Source: Populus alba
Taxonomy: Eukaryota > Streptophyta > Magnoliopsida > Malpighiales > Salicaceae
DNA length: 64,000 bases
Assembly: GCF_005239225.2 (NCBI RefSeq)
Contig: NC_133294.1
Location: forward strand, 18,613,631 to 18,677,630
Direction: 5' to 3'
A program made the position numbers and the translations under genes. Below the pieces are notes generated by a model. It had not been told where the DNA came from and made no database searches. It saw nothing but the letters and a program-made list of their open reading frames with translations. Of this stretch, positions 1 to 11,880 are shown one piece after another; position 1 is the first letter of the stretch, and the number at the start of each line of letters is the position of its first letter.

Positions 1-165
1 TTAATATGGGTGTATGGGTCAGCCTGCGCGCACCTCGACTAATCCCATTGACCCTAAAATTAGCGACCATATAAGACTCTAGTGGCTCTAAGGTTTGTGG
101 AACTTGAACTGGTAATTTCTATGAAACAAATTTAGGATCGGACTAGAATATAACTAGTTACACTA
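1..165 (-). repeat. tRNA-derived SINE, degenerate copy
   Basis: Read on the minus strand, this copy has a tRNA-like head with a box-B-like motif (AGTTCAAGTTCC, about 99-112), followed by a body containing the complement of 'cgcacctcgactaatccca' (about 31-49). The same body recurs at 12940-13125, and a copy in the opposite orientation lies at 42188-42335. The shared body and promoter-like boxes fit a tRNA-derived SINE. The copy touches the window edge, so its tail cannot be judged. Confidence 0.6.
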
Positions 166-363
166 CACTTTTTAGGGCCTAACAACAAAGATTTTATATG
201 GATGTCATGTTTGTTTTGATTGCATTATGACAAAAAAATTTTTTTTTATATAATAACCGAGGTTATTTTATTAATTGTTAGGAATTAAAGATACATGATC
301 TTAAGTCCCTAACAAAGAATATTGGACATATAATAAGAAAATTATTTGAAAGTGTGGTAGATG

Positions 364-545
364 TTTTTTTTAAAGTATTTTTTATTTATAAATACATTAA
401 AATAATATTTTTTTTAAAACATTAATATATCAAAACAACATAAAAAACATTAAAAATATTAATTTGATGCTGAAAAAAATTTAAATTTTTCCAAATCATG
501 ATTGAATCACAATTCCAAATATTTTTATAATCTAGCAAACCACAT
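364..545. repeat. AT-rich interspersed repeat, copy 1
   Basis: This is a T-rich half (ttttttatttataaatac, attaaaataatattttt) followed by an A-rich half containing 'atatatcaaaac' and ending near 'ctagcaaaccacatct'. The same order of blocks recurs about ten times in the window. I recognise the style as one very common in poplar intergenic sequence. Ends are approximate. Confidence 0.5.
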
Positions 546-819
546 CTAAAAAGATAGAATGGGATGATTCCATAATAATCGAGGTTAATTCTTAGGAATT
601 AAAGACATATGGACCTAAGTACAAATGGACATATAAGAGAATATTTGAAAATAGGGTAGAAGTTTGATTCATACATATAGAAAAAAAAAGGTTTTTTATT
701 GATTCAAATGCGAAATACTATTTTTTTTAGAAGGACTATAATGAGGAGGGGATAGACTACCCTCACGATCTACTAAAGGGCAAGTAGCTTGATTGGTTCG
801 AATCCAATTTATGAAATGG

Positions 820-960
820 TAGTGATAATTTATTTTTAAAAATATATTAAAATAATATATTTTTTTTTTAAAATTAAGATATCAAAATAATAAATTTTAA
901 TACACAATTGGACCATAATTTCAAAAAGTTTCATACTCTAGCAAACCATATCTACAAAGA
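820..960. repeat. AT-rich interspersed repeat, copy 2
   Basis: It carries the blocks 'tatattaaaataatatat', 'agatatcaaaataata' and the same end motif 'ctagcaaaccatatct' as copy 1. Confidence 0.45.
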
Positions 961-1261
961 TAGAAGGGGATGATTTTAAAATTTAAATCCCCAGCAACCT
1001 AACCATAAAAAAATATCTATTGTCCCATGAAATAAAATTTGAAATCAAAAAATTCCTTTGACCCTATCCATGTAACTAATCAGAACCAACCCTAATGATA
1101 AAAATACTTTCTTACCCTTGCCCATTCCTAAACCAGAAAAAAAAAACCTCTAGATAATCGACACCCTTTCACAACCAGACATCGCTAGCATGCTCAAACT
1201 TCAAACAGACCAAGCTCAACCTATAAAATCCATAAAAATGAGTTCCCACATTCTTCTAGTT

Positions 1262-1970
1262 CTTAGGCTTTGTTGGCTAGAAAGAAGTTTATTTTTGAAA
1301 AGTGATTTATATGGAAACTAGTTTTTTGGAAAAGTGAATTATTTTTTAATGTTTTTGTAGTATATTGAAAAATAAGTTGGAAAACACTTTTTAGTGTTTA
1401 ATTATATAATGAAAAATGAAACTACGAAATAACTTATAAATATTTTAATTTGTTTTCAAGTTTATAAAAAAATATGGACCAAATTTGAATAATAAAAAAT
1501 TTGAAGGAGGATCAAATTGAAAAAATAATCAATTTTATACATTATTTCAAATAAAACAAATAGCAATCAAAAGAATAAAAACTAAATCTAACAAATAAAA
1601 AAGTTCAAAGAGGTTGAAAATAAAAAGAAATTATAATTTTATATAAATTATTTCAAATCAAATAAATAAAAATTTTAAAAAAATAAGAATCAAATATGAT
1701 ATATAAAAATTTTTAATTAAGAAAAGAATAAGAGAAAAAAATAACAACAAAAGAATGAGAACCAAATTGATATAAAAATTAAATTAAATCAATATGAAAT
1801 TGAAAAAAAAAAGTAAAAGAAAGGATTAAAAAACATATAGTTATCAAAAGATTGAAGACTAAATTTGATAAAATAAAAAAATAAAAAGATATTTTTAAAT
1901 TTTTCAAAACCTCTAAAATATATATTTTTTTTAAAATAAAAAAAAATACTTTTCTAGAAATCAAACCAAA
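1262..1970. mobile_element. Possible MITE-like element with imperfect inverted ends
   Basis: The left end (about 1267-1285, 'gctttgttggctagaaag') is roughly the reverse complement of the right end (about 1950-1970, 'ttctagaaatcaaaccaaac'). The interior is A-rich with no coding potential. The inverted ends are imperfect and I could not define a target duplication. Confidence 0.25.
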
Positions 1971-2199
1971 CATTTTTTTAAGTAGAAAATATTTTTTATT
2001 GATCAATTTTTTTAATATTAAATAATCACAAAAAAATTGAAAATATTTTATACAAAATAAATGCCTTAATATACACTTTAAATTGAACATTAAACAAATG
2101 TGATTAATAAACAATCAATCACACCAGAACTCTTGGAAACTCCAAATTAATTTGTGGCATGACTGCCCACAAAATCCATGTATACATAATTTTTGAATT

Positions 2200-2370
2200 T
2201 GAGGAAACCTTATCCCCCGGAAAGCATACTTTGTGGGTCCTAGGTGAGCGACTAAAACCCTAGTTCCTAAGCTCTTACAAGAGATGACACGCCCTGACTC
2301 GAACTCGAGATCTGCTGTGTAGATTTCAAACCTTTTACATCACGTGCTACAACTCTTGGGTACTATGTAT
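2200..2370 (-). repeat. tRNA-like SINE fragment
   Basis: On the minus strand a box-B-like motif (GAGTTCGAGTC) lies at about 2299-2309, with a possible weak box A near 2335-2352. The body differs from the other SINE copies in this window, so this may be a different family or a tRNA-like remnant of another repeat. Confidence 0.3.
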
Positions 2371-2462
2371 ACATAATGGCCACAAGTAAACGCCAATCCT
2401 CTCACCTTAAAAAAAAAAACCCCAGGGCCGAACACCCATCAACACCACTATAAACAATGAGT

Positions 2463-2660
2463 TTGTGGAGGAGTATAATTACAATTATTTTTTAAAGTGC
2501 TTTTTTATTTTAAAATATATTAAAATATATATATTTTTTATTTTTTTAAAAATTATTTTTAAGATCGAACACATCAAAACTATTTAAATTATTTTTTAAT
2601 TTTTTTAAAAATATAGAATTAATCTCATTTTCAAACACACTTTGTGTAATCTAACAACCC
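2463..2660. repeat. AT-rich interspersed repeat, copy 3
   Basis: It shows the T-rich then A-rich block order with 'attatttttaagatcgaac' and 'acatcaaaactattta', ending close to 'tttcaaacacactttgtg'. Ends resembling 'caaacacac' recur at copy 10 (48538-48720). Confidence 0.5.
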
Positions 2661-2761
2661 CAGGTCCCCACCCACCATGCCCTTCTTTTGTCGAAGTAGC
2701 AATCAGATCCACTAAAATTGCCCACTCCTACCACCTTTGGACACCCTAGTGATTTGATTTT

Positions 2762-2955
2762 AGGGAGTTTTTTTATTTTAAAAATGTTTTTTTAAAATAA
2801 ATAAATTTTGTTTTTTAATTCAAATTAATATTTTTTTGATATTTTAAAATCATTTAATATATATAAAAAAATAAATTTTTTAAAATAAAAAAATATTATT
2901 TTAATATATTTTTAAATAAAAAATTACTTTAAAAAATAACTGCTTCCATGCATTT
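2762..2955 (-). repeat. AT-rich interspersed repeat, copy 4 (inverted)
   Basis: The blocks occur in reverse order compared with copy 3. Motifs such as 'gatattttaaaatcattt' and 'ttaatatatttttaaataaa' match the complement of the other copies. Confidence 0.45.
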
Positions 2956-3779
2956 AAATACCTTTTAAATCTTCTCTCTCCACCAATACCAAACAAGCCA
3001 CGCAAGACCCACCAGCTTGAACCAGCCAAGCCAGACGAACCAGTCGTGCCTCTCAACCCCTCCACATCATCAAACCGACGCTAACTTCAACTGAAAGCCA
3101 CATCTCGATCTGATCTCCTCGCCGTTGCTAGCAGCAGCCCCACAACAGACCCGATCGCCCCTTCATCACAAGCAACAACTCACATAATAAACTATACCCG
3201 ATTTTTCCCAGAAATCGCAGCCCCAATCACACCCAAAAAAAGTAAAAAACCAATGACAGCATTGCCCCCATAATAGCAGCGTCATCAACTCCATCGAAGC
3301 AAACTGAAAAATGGACAGTGTGTGAAGCTTCTTTTTTAAAATGTTCTATCTTTTAGTCGATTCTTTTTTCTTGGATAAAATTTTCAACAGTGTGTGAAGC
3401 TTGAGAAGTTAAAAAATATAAATAATTCTATATTGTATTAATGGTACGTTATGTCTTTTGTGAACAATAGGTTTGGGTTGGCGAGGTAGCAAAGCATCTT
3501 ATCTCTCGATGTTAAGTACTTTATACTTTGTCATAGTTAAACAATTAGATCATTTACAAGTGTTATGAAGCCATCAGAATTTAATACAAATATGATGCAA
3601 ACCGATCTGAATATGTATGAAATTTTTGGACCGGATAGATTATAGATATTATTAAACCCGATTAAAATTTACTTAACCCAAAATATAAATATATTTGTAG
3701 AATATTTAGATTTGTACAATATAATATATACATACCTTAATATTAATATATGAATAATATTTATCATTTCATACATATA
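2956..3779. other. Intergenic, C-rich segment then AT-rich DNA
   Basis: From about 2975 to 3300 the plus strand is unusually C-rich (many 'cagc', 'accagcc' words) with no long ORF. It could be retroelement-derived or an old untranslated exon. The rest is AT-rich and featureless. Confidence 0.35.
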
Positions 3780-3786
3780 CATGCTT

Positions 3787-3789
<3 letters not shown>

Positions 3790-3819
<30 letters not shown>
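3790..3819. repeat. (AT)n microsatellite
   Basis: An uninterrupted alternating AT tract of about 30 bp lies in AT-rich intergenic DNA. Confidence 0.9.
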
Positions 3820-3822
<3 letters not shown>

Positions 3823-5220
3823 CTATTTTATTTTTTAATTTTTTTATTAATAAATAATATAGATAAAAGATACCCATTGAATACTCAAAACTCAATGGAT
3901 AATTTATGGATATCTAAATTTCTTACCCGATGGATAATGGGTAGAGATGGATATCAAGAAATTCAACTCACGGGTACCCATTACCTTCCCTAGTGTTATG
4001 CAGGCAAGTCAGATTACTTTTATTTTTAGGTTAAAAAAATATCTAGATATTGCTAACATATTTTCAAGATGGAAAAAAAATTTAAATTATGTAGAGATTA
4101 ATCTAAAATGACTGAGTCAACTTAGTAAATTCAAAAGCAACTTGGACAATCAGAAAAAAAGATAGTTTAACTAAAATATTTTAAAATCGAGATAATCTTC
4201 ATAAAAAATAAATTAAAATAAATCATAAAATCTAATTTCTAATCAACCAATATTAAATGATAAAATTAAAAAAAAATATTAATAAAAAAAATTAGGTTAA
4301 CCTGCAATATGGGTTATGAGATTAAAAAAACTACATAGAAAGCAAAATTATAATAAATCATAAAGTCTAGTTTCTAATAAAACACAAAAAAAATTAGTAA
4401 AAAAACAAAACATAAAAAAAATATTACAATAAATAATATTTTATAAAGACGATACAAAAGAAAAAAAAAAGTTTTGGATAAGTAGCTAACTAAGTCTATT
4501 TGAGACTAGAAAGCTATTTTTGGTGGAGCATGGATGTTTTGGAGAATCTAATAAGAGTCAGACTTGTTCCACGCAGAGCTGGTAATTCAATAAAGATTTT
4601 AAGATTTGATTTTGTAGACGAGGTTAGTACACTTCATTGGATTTGATATTTGAATGATATACATGATTAAGCATGCCATAAAGTTTATTTCGGCAATGAC
4701 TCTGAAACTCATCTCATAAATATAGTATTTATGTTCTTTCTCCTTTTTTTTTTTTTTATATTTTATATATAAAAAAATTATGACCCTAACATCTTTTTAG
4801 TAACAAAAATAGAATAAATAAATCAATGTTATTTAGATGTATATAATTTATAGCATAGTTAGTATACACTATTGTTCTCGCATATAATGTTAAAGAATGC
4901 ATTTGGTGTGTAAATCATTCTAAATCAGTTTAAAGTTTTATCTAGACAATTGTTGAGATCATAAAATTTGATGTTATTTTACTCGGAATGCTCGTGAAGA
5001 AGTATTCTAGTTTTATTGAAGAAATAATTTCCTCATGAAAGGGGATACATTGTGAGAATGTTAATTCCAAATGAATGAATGTTGTTACCCATTTTTAATT
5101 CCCTGTATAAGCAAAAAAATAAATAAATAAAAAATATATTATTAAAAAAAATATATCAAAATGCTTAGGAAATTGCCGAAAACTAGTTGAGGAGATTGAA
5201 TAATTTGACAAAATATTTTT
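3820..5220. other. AT-rich intergenic DNA
   Basis: No protein family, RNA gene or bounded mobile element is recognisable. Short homopolymer runs are common. Confidence 0.5.
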
Positions 5221-6420
5221 AGATGAAAGCTATATTAGTAAAGAAAATTCAATTTAAGGAGAAACATTTTAAATTAGATGTTGAAGGACTCAATTAGATT
5301 TTTCAAGGTTTAATTGAATTTATCAAGGGCTTAATTGTAAGAAAAATTGATTTTTTGAAATCAATTTAGGCTTTAATTGGAAGAAATCAAAGTCTAGGGG
5401 TTGAATTGTATTTTGAAAGAGTTAATTTGGTCAAATCAGAAGCTTAATTGCATAAATATTGAAGTTTGATAGACATTAAGAACTTTATTAAAGAAATATG
5501 AAATCAAGGACTAAATTAAAAAAAAACACGTGAATGTAGTGGATGAAATAGCCCTAACAGGGGTCAAATTGAAGTAATTAAAAGTTTGTTTGTCTATTTA
5601 TGGTTAAAATGCACAAATTCAAAACCTAAGACCAAAATAAAAAAGACAATTAACTTAGGGGTTGACAATTGAGTTTGACAAGGATAAAATTCCATGAAAT
5701 TAAAATGTTTGGAGATAATTATGAGTGCAATTAAAAGGATTTGGAAGAACAAGGACTTGATCAAAATTTTCCAATCCCAAATTAAAACCCTAAATGATGC
5801 GTCGTTAATAGACTTAATGAAGAGAATGTGAGTGACACGTCGTTCGATAAAGTGACCTCTATTTTGATAATTTTGACTGATTAAGTTAGCAACATCAAAC
5901 GAATGAATGTAGAGCTACAAATCTTTAAATTGAGCAAGGTTGGATCCAAATGAAAGATGTGCATCTTTTCTACCAAGTTCAGATGGTCTTAGGTGACGAT
6001 GACGTTAGAATTGCTCCGATAAGGCCTTGAAAGTAAGCAACTTAGTCAACCATGACTGAAACACAATTGTGTAAGAACTGACCTTATTTTCGTGTATTCA
6101 TACACAAAGGCTTCTAAATGGATTCTAATCAAGGGTTTACGACACTTACCTCCAGATCAAGAGATCAGAAATGGATTCAAGACCTCCCAAAACTCTAGAA
6201 AAACCTTATAAATACCCCTTTAAGAAGAGAGCTAAAAAGAACAAAGAAAGGCTGAAAGATGGGAGAAAAAAAAAAAAAAAACGCAAAATTGATAATAAAC
6301 CCAAGTGTAAAGATTCAAGGGCTTTATACACTAATGTCCTAAGCTTTGAAAGGATAATAAATTTGTGAGAGGAAAAAAAAAATTCAAAGTAAAGCAAAAT
6401 GAGAGTACCTGTTCTAGGCA
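5220..6420 (+). mobile_element. Possible LTR remnant with internal TATA box
   Basis: From 5275 to about 5560 the words 'ttaattg', 'aaggactcaatt' and 'gaagtttgat' repeat at short intervals, a composition I associate with long LTRs of plant Gypsy-type elements. A TATA-like TATAAATA lies at 6207-6214 and is followed by a purine-rich leader-like stretch. No LTR partner, primer-binding site or polyprotein was found, so this could equally be a solo LTR or unrelated repeat. Confidence 0.25.
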
Positions 6421-9200
6421 AGGTTGTCAAAAATATTTTTTTAACACGACACTGAATATACAATATAAACTCGGATCGTAAACTCAAATCGTAAAATTAT
6501 AAGTAAATATGAAATAAAGTAATAAACAATACAAACGTCCAAACACTTAAAATACATGATTCAAATAAAAATTTATACATGGTTTAAATAACTTAAAAAT
6601 ACAATACAATACAATTATGACCATAGAGATTTTATTAACTAAAAATTAATAAACTTAGAACAAATAATATGTTGGTGTGTTATATAAACTAAACATGACC
6701 TCATTGCCTTGATCTTCCTCGTCATGTACCCTGTAGTTCAAGAATCAATATATATACCAATAAGGATGTATAATGTTGAGAATTGAATAAAAATACAAAA
6801 AAAAAAAAAAAACTAACATATAAATACAGGGAAAACACAACCATCCCTTGCAGGAGCAACTAATGCAGGGTTATCCTAAATTCGAAAGTCCATCCTAAAC
6901 CAAACAATGGTCTTACTGCTACCCATTAGGATCAAATCAGAGTTTTAGATCTCTAAATTCTCTCCCCATCTCAGACTCAACTCTAATTAAGAATTGTTAA
7001 TACTGCAAAGTTCGCAACCGCTCAGAATAATTAATACAAATAGTTCGATATTTGTTTCAAGAATCATAACCCCTTTTGCACCAGAAGATATACAAAGATA
7101 AACAAGCTCCTGGTTGTTATCCAACTCTAAAACTATACCTTTGCATCAAAGACACCCCCACCTTCTGTATAATGTTAAAGAAAATTAAACAAATACTCGT
7201 TAGAACAATCTCATCCCTCTTAAATGAAATTGAAAACAATGAAAACCCACTATATTGGAATCAAGGAAAAAAAACGGGCACAAATATGTCGATTGAAACC
7301 ATGAAGCTCCCCACCCCCGGGCACACAAAAAAGAAAGAAAGAAAAGAGATGGTATGCAAATAATCCACACGAAAACAATTTTAAGACAACTAAACACAAC
7401 CAATGACACATTAAAAGAACACTATGTGAATCTATAATGAACTCTCTTTGTATATACAATGAGCTTTTTTTTTTGGTATGAATAGTGAATTTCCAATAGA
7501 AAATAGATTTCTTGGTAATTATATTTATATCAATTACCAATACAAGTAAAATTTCATTCATCCCTCAACAAAAAAAATATAAAATATAATGGCATATGTG
7601 ATGTATTAAGCAATTCATTTTTCTTTGTAACAATCAATACATTCATATATATGATTTATTAAATTGATTTCAATTTACTCATTAATTAATAAACTTATGT
7701 TATTATAATCCAGAAAATTCCCTTTCTATCCTATTTAAAAAAGACAAACTCACCCTTCCAAACAAGTGTTATATATAGCGAGCTCTCCATCTTCGAAAGA
7801 GAAACAAAATTGGCATCCAAAAAATCAAAGTTATATGTTTAGCATGATTTATAAATAGTTTTTTCCTTTTACTTTAAGTTATAATTTATAAATTTTTTTT
7901 ATAAACAACATAAAACAAAAACAAATTAATAATATTAAGAGATTATTTGGCAAAAAATGATTCAAGAATATATTTTCCGAAGAATGAAGGTATGGATTGC
8001 GATCCTTGTAATTTTCAAACAATCTCTAGCCATTGATCCAACAAAACCACCATCCAACTAATCCACCATCCAACTAATCCACTAGTAATAATATATATAA
8101 AAACAAACGATAAGCATTTGTTCAAAGCTGTTTTCCACCAATCCGACTTGATTTGACCTAATTTTCATCTTTGCTACGAGCAATCTTATTATTGCTCTTA
8201 TCATCATATGACCTAGAGTTTCTTAATAACAAATCACAAAGCTAGGTAGCATCCAATTACAAGATTACTTAAAGGCGAAGGACGGTATCTAAACTGTGAT
8301 GATAAACAGGGGTTAAAATAATTGATGGCCGGAGGAAAGCTTCCATTTCTCGGAGAATCTTTATTAGTGGGTTGGTGAGATTGTTGCTTCCATGATAAAC
8401 TAATTAAAAAGGCATATATCACACATTCGTGAGCAGAGAATTGGCAATTCTTTTAGGGGTGTTTGGTAGAAGGTCAATGATGGCTAAGCTTTATCTTTGT
8501 AAATAAATTAAATTTAAGTATATTTGTTATTATTTTTTTTAGTAGGGTTAATTTGTAAGATAGGGAAATTTAGTGTCCCTAAATTGGTGTTTTGGAGGGT
8601 AAACTTTAACCACCACGAAGAAGTATTTTTTCTTTCTTTCTATGTCTCTCACTTCCTCCCCTCTCAAAATACATATCAAATAATGTTTTATTTCTCTCTC
8701 GTGATCATCACTAATTATTTAATCATTTTCTCTATTTAATATTCAATTTCTTAATACTTCAAACATTTCTAAAAACAAATCTTTAAATCTTTTAAAATTA
8801 CTCTTGTGATAATTACTTCTATAGTAATTTATCCCATTTTTCTATCAAATGTTTATTTCAGTTTGATTAATACATGTATGATTATTCTAGGTCTTTTTAT
8901 AAAATAGAAATAGAAATAGAGTTAACTATAATTTAGTTCTTGTAGTTTATGAAAATAAATTAATTTATAACAAATAATTAAATAATTCCTTGATCAATAC
9001 ATTAACCATGCTTCATTTAATAGTATTTTATTCTAAGAAATGCTTTCTTTTTCGTCAAACTCGCCATCCTATTTACTCTTTTTTTTTTTTACCCTTTTTT
9101 TATTTTTCTTTTTAAATCAAAATAAAATGAACACACTGATTTCCAAGAGCTGTAATTAACTCTTGGAAATAAAACTGCTCTCTCACAAAGCTGGCTATCT
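6421..9200. other. Intergenic DNA without a recognisable gene
   Basis: Short open frames exist (for example 7076-7363) but have no recognisable domain, start context or splice pattern. Part of 6660-7440 is less AT-rich and could be an old untranslated region, but this cannot be shown from sequence alone. Confidence 0.45.
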
Positions 9201-9236
9201 CCATTCTATCAGCTAGAAGAAGAGGATAGAGTCGGA

Positions 9237-9445
9237 CAAGGTGGAGGAGAATCCCAAACTTGTAAGGCCATATCTGATCAACTAGAGCCAATCCGGGCTA
9301 GACGATCAACACACTGATTCCCTTCTCAAAGAACTCTCAATAATTCTTGAATCTCCACTATAAGCATAAGATTAGGGTGGCAATTAGAGGGATTATTGCT
9401 GTCGATTGTTTCAGCCTCTAAAGAATCTGATTCCACGACCTCTTC
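9237..9445 (-). pseudogene. LINE RNase H domain remnant
   Basis: On the minus strand one frame from about 9439 down reads VVESDSLEAET, then EIQELLRV, a stop, then EGNQCVDRLARIGS and another stop. The ESDS and EGNQ-(A/V)D-LA signatures are those of the RNase H-like domain at the C-terminus of plant LINE-type polyproteins. At least two in-frame stops show it is dead. It lies downstream, in element orientation, of the zinc-binding remnant at 10075-10495, the normal order for one LINE. The gap between them (about 600 bp) is larger than expected and AT-rich, suggesting a later insertion. Confidence 0.65.
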
Positions 9446-9559
9446 CATATGATCCAGAACTCACAAATAAATAAAGAATGAGCCTCTAGAAGCCGGCAGT
9501 TCAAAGAAAGCCAATATTCCAGAAGGAGCAATGAAGAAAAAGTCAAAGTCACGTTGGCT

Positions 9560-10074
9560 GGGCTGGAAAAACAAATCCTATATTTTAGTAAACTGAAAAA
9601 ATCTTACAAAATAAAAAAGATGCGGTAAATATATCAAATCCAAATAATTTAGACTGAACAATCAGCCAAATCCAAAATAACGTGAATCTGATAAAAATAT
9701 CAAATTCAAATAACTCGGGCTTGCAATCAGTCAAACATTTCGGGCCCAAAACACTTAGATTCAACCATTATTAAATTTTAAGACTATATATATGATTTAA
9801 ATGATTCTCTAAAATAAAAGTACTTAAAACATGATAAACCGTCATTCCACTAGAATAATAATTCATATTAAAATAATGGTTTTTCTTATAATTATAAGTG
9901 TATACAATGTTTTTTTAAGAGACCTACAACATTGATTATCTCATTAATTATATGAAAATGATATTTATTTTTCATTATTGTTATAAAAAAATAGGACTTT
10001 TTAGAATTATTTTTTTTAAAAATAATAAGATTTAAAGGATATAAATATTTAACTGCATGATGCCGTTAACCTCT
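9560..10074. other. AT-rich insertion between LINE pieces
   Basis: The composition differs from the flanking LINE remnants. Words such as 'tatcaaatccaaataa' repeat imperfectly (about 9628 and 9697). No TIR or target duplication was found. Confidence 0.35.
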
Positions 10075-10495
10075 CTTATAACGAGTTGAATAGTCAATAA
10101 AGCCTCCGAGGCAGCTAGCCATCGGAACAAAATATGTTTCTGATCTGCCATTAAGCGCCAAATCCACTTCCATTTGAAGTCTTGATCCCGCAGACTGGGA
10201 GCCGTAATATGAGAATAACTGAGTAAACGCCAGCAGGTCTAGATTGCCAAATGCGCTTATCAGGAAAAACCGAATTCTGTCTCATCGGAACGGCGGCTCT
10301 GATCGGTACGATCAACAACGGATTGGTGAAGGAGGCTCTGCAGCAAATCACAGTTCCACACAAGCAAATCACATGATTGATCCATGTGATGAAAGATTGG
10401 ACCATGCTGCAGCCATGAATCATACCAAAAGGACACTTGATCGCCCTTGCCGGTTCTCCAACTGAGCCCATCCTTAATTAACATAATTATCATAT
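10075..10495 (-). pseudogene. LINE reverse-transcriptase zinc-binding (zf-RVT) region remnant
   Basis: The minus strand encodes IKDGLSWRTGKGDQVSFWYD then SWLQHGP near 10405-10480, a hallmark of the segment just after the reverse transcriptase in plant LINE polyproteins. Further down (about 10100-10190), in another frame, DFKWKWIWRLMADQKHILFRW matches the WxIW...K zinc-binding part of the same domain. Frame changes between the two halves show indels. No reverse transcriptase catalytic part is visible upstream, so the piece is truncated. Confidence 0.65.
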
Positions 10496-11230
10496 ATGAA
10501 TACATTTCTTCGTTGATTAAATTTTAAAATTTTAAAATAATAATATCTCTGTTCATAATGATCAAAGGGAAATGTAACTTTTTTTTCTAAAAAAAAAACA
10601 CACACGTACATGCCCATGATGTTGAAGTGTGGGATTAGGACGCTTTTCTTCTTTCTTTTGAATGCATCATGTCTTAACATGCACAGGTGCTGGTCCCACT
10701 TGGATATCCATTGTAGAGGTGGGAATTTTGCATGATGAGGTTGGTGAAGATAAATTGTTTAAAAATGATAAGAGGGATGTTGGTGATTGGGTATTATACA
10801 AAAACAAAACCCAAGTCTCCCACTATAACCCAAGAGAGAGATCGGATCACAACAATAATTCATGGTGATTTTTTTTTTCTCCTTCGTTACTTTACAATTT
10901 TGCCCTTTAATTCTTCTTCTTCTTTATTTATTTATTTGATGCTTTGATATTGCAATAATATAAGTTTGGGCTTGGCAGGTTGTTATGTTTACTTACCAAT
11001 AGAAATCTTGATAAAATCTTGAGCTGTCGAGAAAACATCTATCTCATTTGTCGGTTAATAAAATAAAATTTAATTTTATTTGTTTAGAATAATTAAAGTC
11101 TTAATTTGGGGATTTGAAGACTTAATTTTGTCCCATTAGAGATAGGTTGCTTAGGTATGGAAAATATTTATGTTGTTTTTTATTTATTTTTGTAGCTGTT
11201 CTTTTTTTTTTTTTTTTTTTCATGCCTTTT
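10496..11230. other. Intergenic DNA, no recognised gene
   Basis: A slightly GC-richer patch at 10620-10870 contains short overlapping frames without any recognisable domain. A T-run at 11204-11220 precedes the decayed CACTA element. Confidence 0.4.
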
Positions 11231-11238
11231 ATATATAT

Positions 11239-11269
11239 ATATGAAGTCAATATATAATTGACTTCATAT
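11239..11269. repeat. Perfect 13-bp inverted repeat with 5-bp loop
   Basis: The arms at 11239-11251 (ending 'gaagtcaat') and 11257-11269 are exact reverse complements separated by 'atata'. The hairpin lies beside the truncated 3' end of the CACTA transposase remnant. Confidence 0.75.
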
Positions 11270-11289
11270 TTTAAATCTTTTTCCTTAGA

Positions 11290-11880
11290 TATAGGGGTCT
11301 CATAATGTCAAAAAATACTTTTGCTCTTCCTAACATCTTTTTTATGCTAAAACATTATTGATTTGACCCATGATTTACTATGATTTCTTCACTCATCCAA
11401 TAATAGTTTATCAAAATCTTTCAAAAGATCAAAAAATATGGTTGTGTTTGCATTAGATTCTTCATCTAATATTGAACATTGACAAGCATAGCCCTGGTTC
11501 ATTCAAATTACATTCATAATTATATTCCTATAAGGATTACTATTGTTATCTACAACTTTATGCACGTTGTTAGAACTAGAAGTTGATCCAATCATCCTTT
11601 TTATAATGATCTCGTAAGGAACATATGGTTCTTCATGTGCAAACCAACACATGTATTTTTTCATTAACCCTTTTTGTAAAAGATGCATCGTTACAATATT
11701 TGGATGGATAAACTTTTTTATTTTTATATCTCTTACATGGATATCTAATACCGCCTCTACTAATATTTCTCAGATTAGATAGTGCATAATTAATAAAATC
11801 CTAAACCTTGTTACAATAATCCATCATATGCAACGCTTTAAGTGAATCTCGATACATTCATAAACGATCATCCATTACTC
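11290..11880 (-). pseudogene. CACTA (En/Spm) TNPD-type transposase remnant
   Basis: The minus strand, read across at least one frame change and several stops, encodes a recognisable transposase-associated domain. In order: DFINYALSNLRNISRGGIRY, then CKRYKNKK, then MHLLQKGLMKKYMCWFAHEE PYVPYE (residues of the open segment 11503-11688), then MIGSTSSSNNVHKVVDNNSN PYRN, then remnants of an FFDLLKD motif near 11400-11430. This is the N-terminal domain of CACTA TNPD/TNP2 proteins. Cysteines of the CxCxxCxN part are partly lost. Only this N-terminal part remains; the catalytic core is absent. A candidate element end lies about 950 bp upstream, at 12823. Confidence 0.7.

Larger units (their letters stand above)
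166..1261. other. AT-rich intergenic DNA
   Basis: No coding signal was found. It holds two copies of the AT-rich interspersed repeat, listed separately. Near 790-807 is an isolated tRNA T-arm-like stem-loop (attgg/ccaat around ttcgaat) that lacks a matching acceptor stem. Confidence 0.5.

Noticed and set aside
770..815. tRNA gene suggested by 'ggttcgaatcc'
   Set aside because: Only a T-arm-like stem-loop is present; no matching acceptor stem, D-arm or anticodon arm could be built.
6171..6487. Overlapping plus and minus open frames of lysine- or phenylalanine-rich composition
   Set aside because: They arise from A-rich homopolymer sequence and look like leader sequence of a repeat, not protein.
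10821..10825. CACTA as the missing left end of the CACTA relic at 11.3-12.8 kb
   Set aside because: Its flanking 3 bp (tcc) do not match those beyond 12827 (tgg), and no subterminal motifs follow, so chance is likely.
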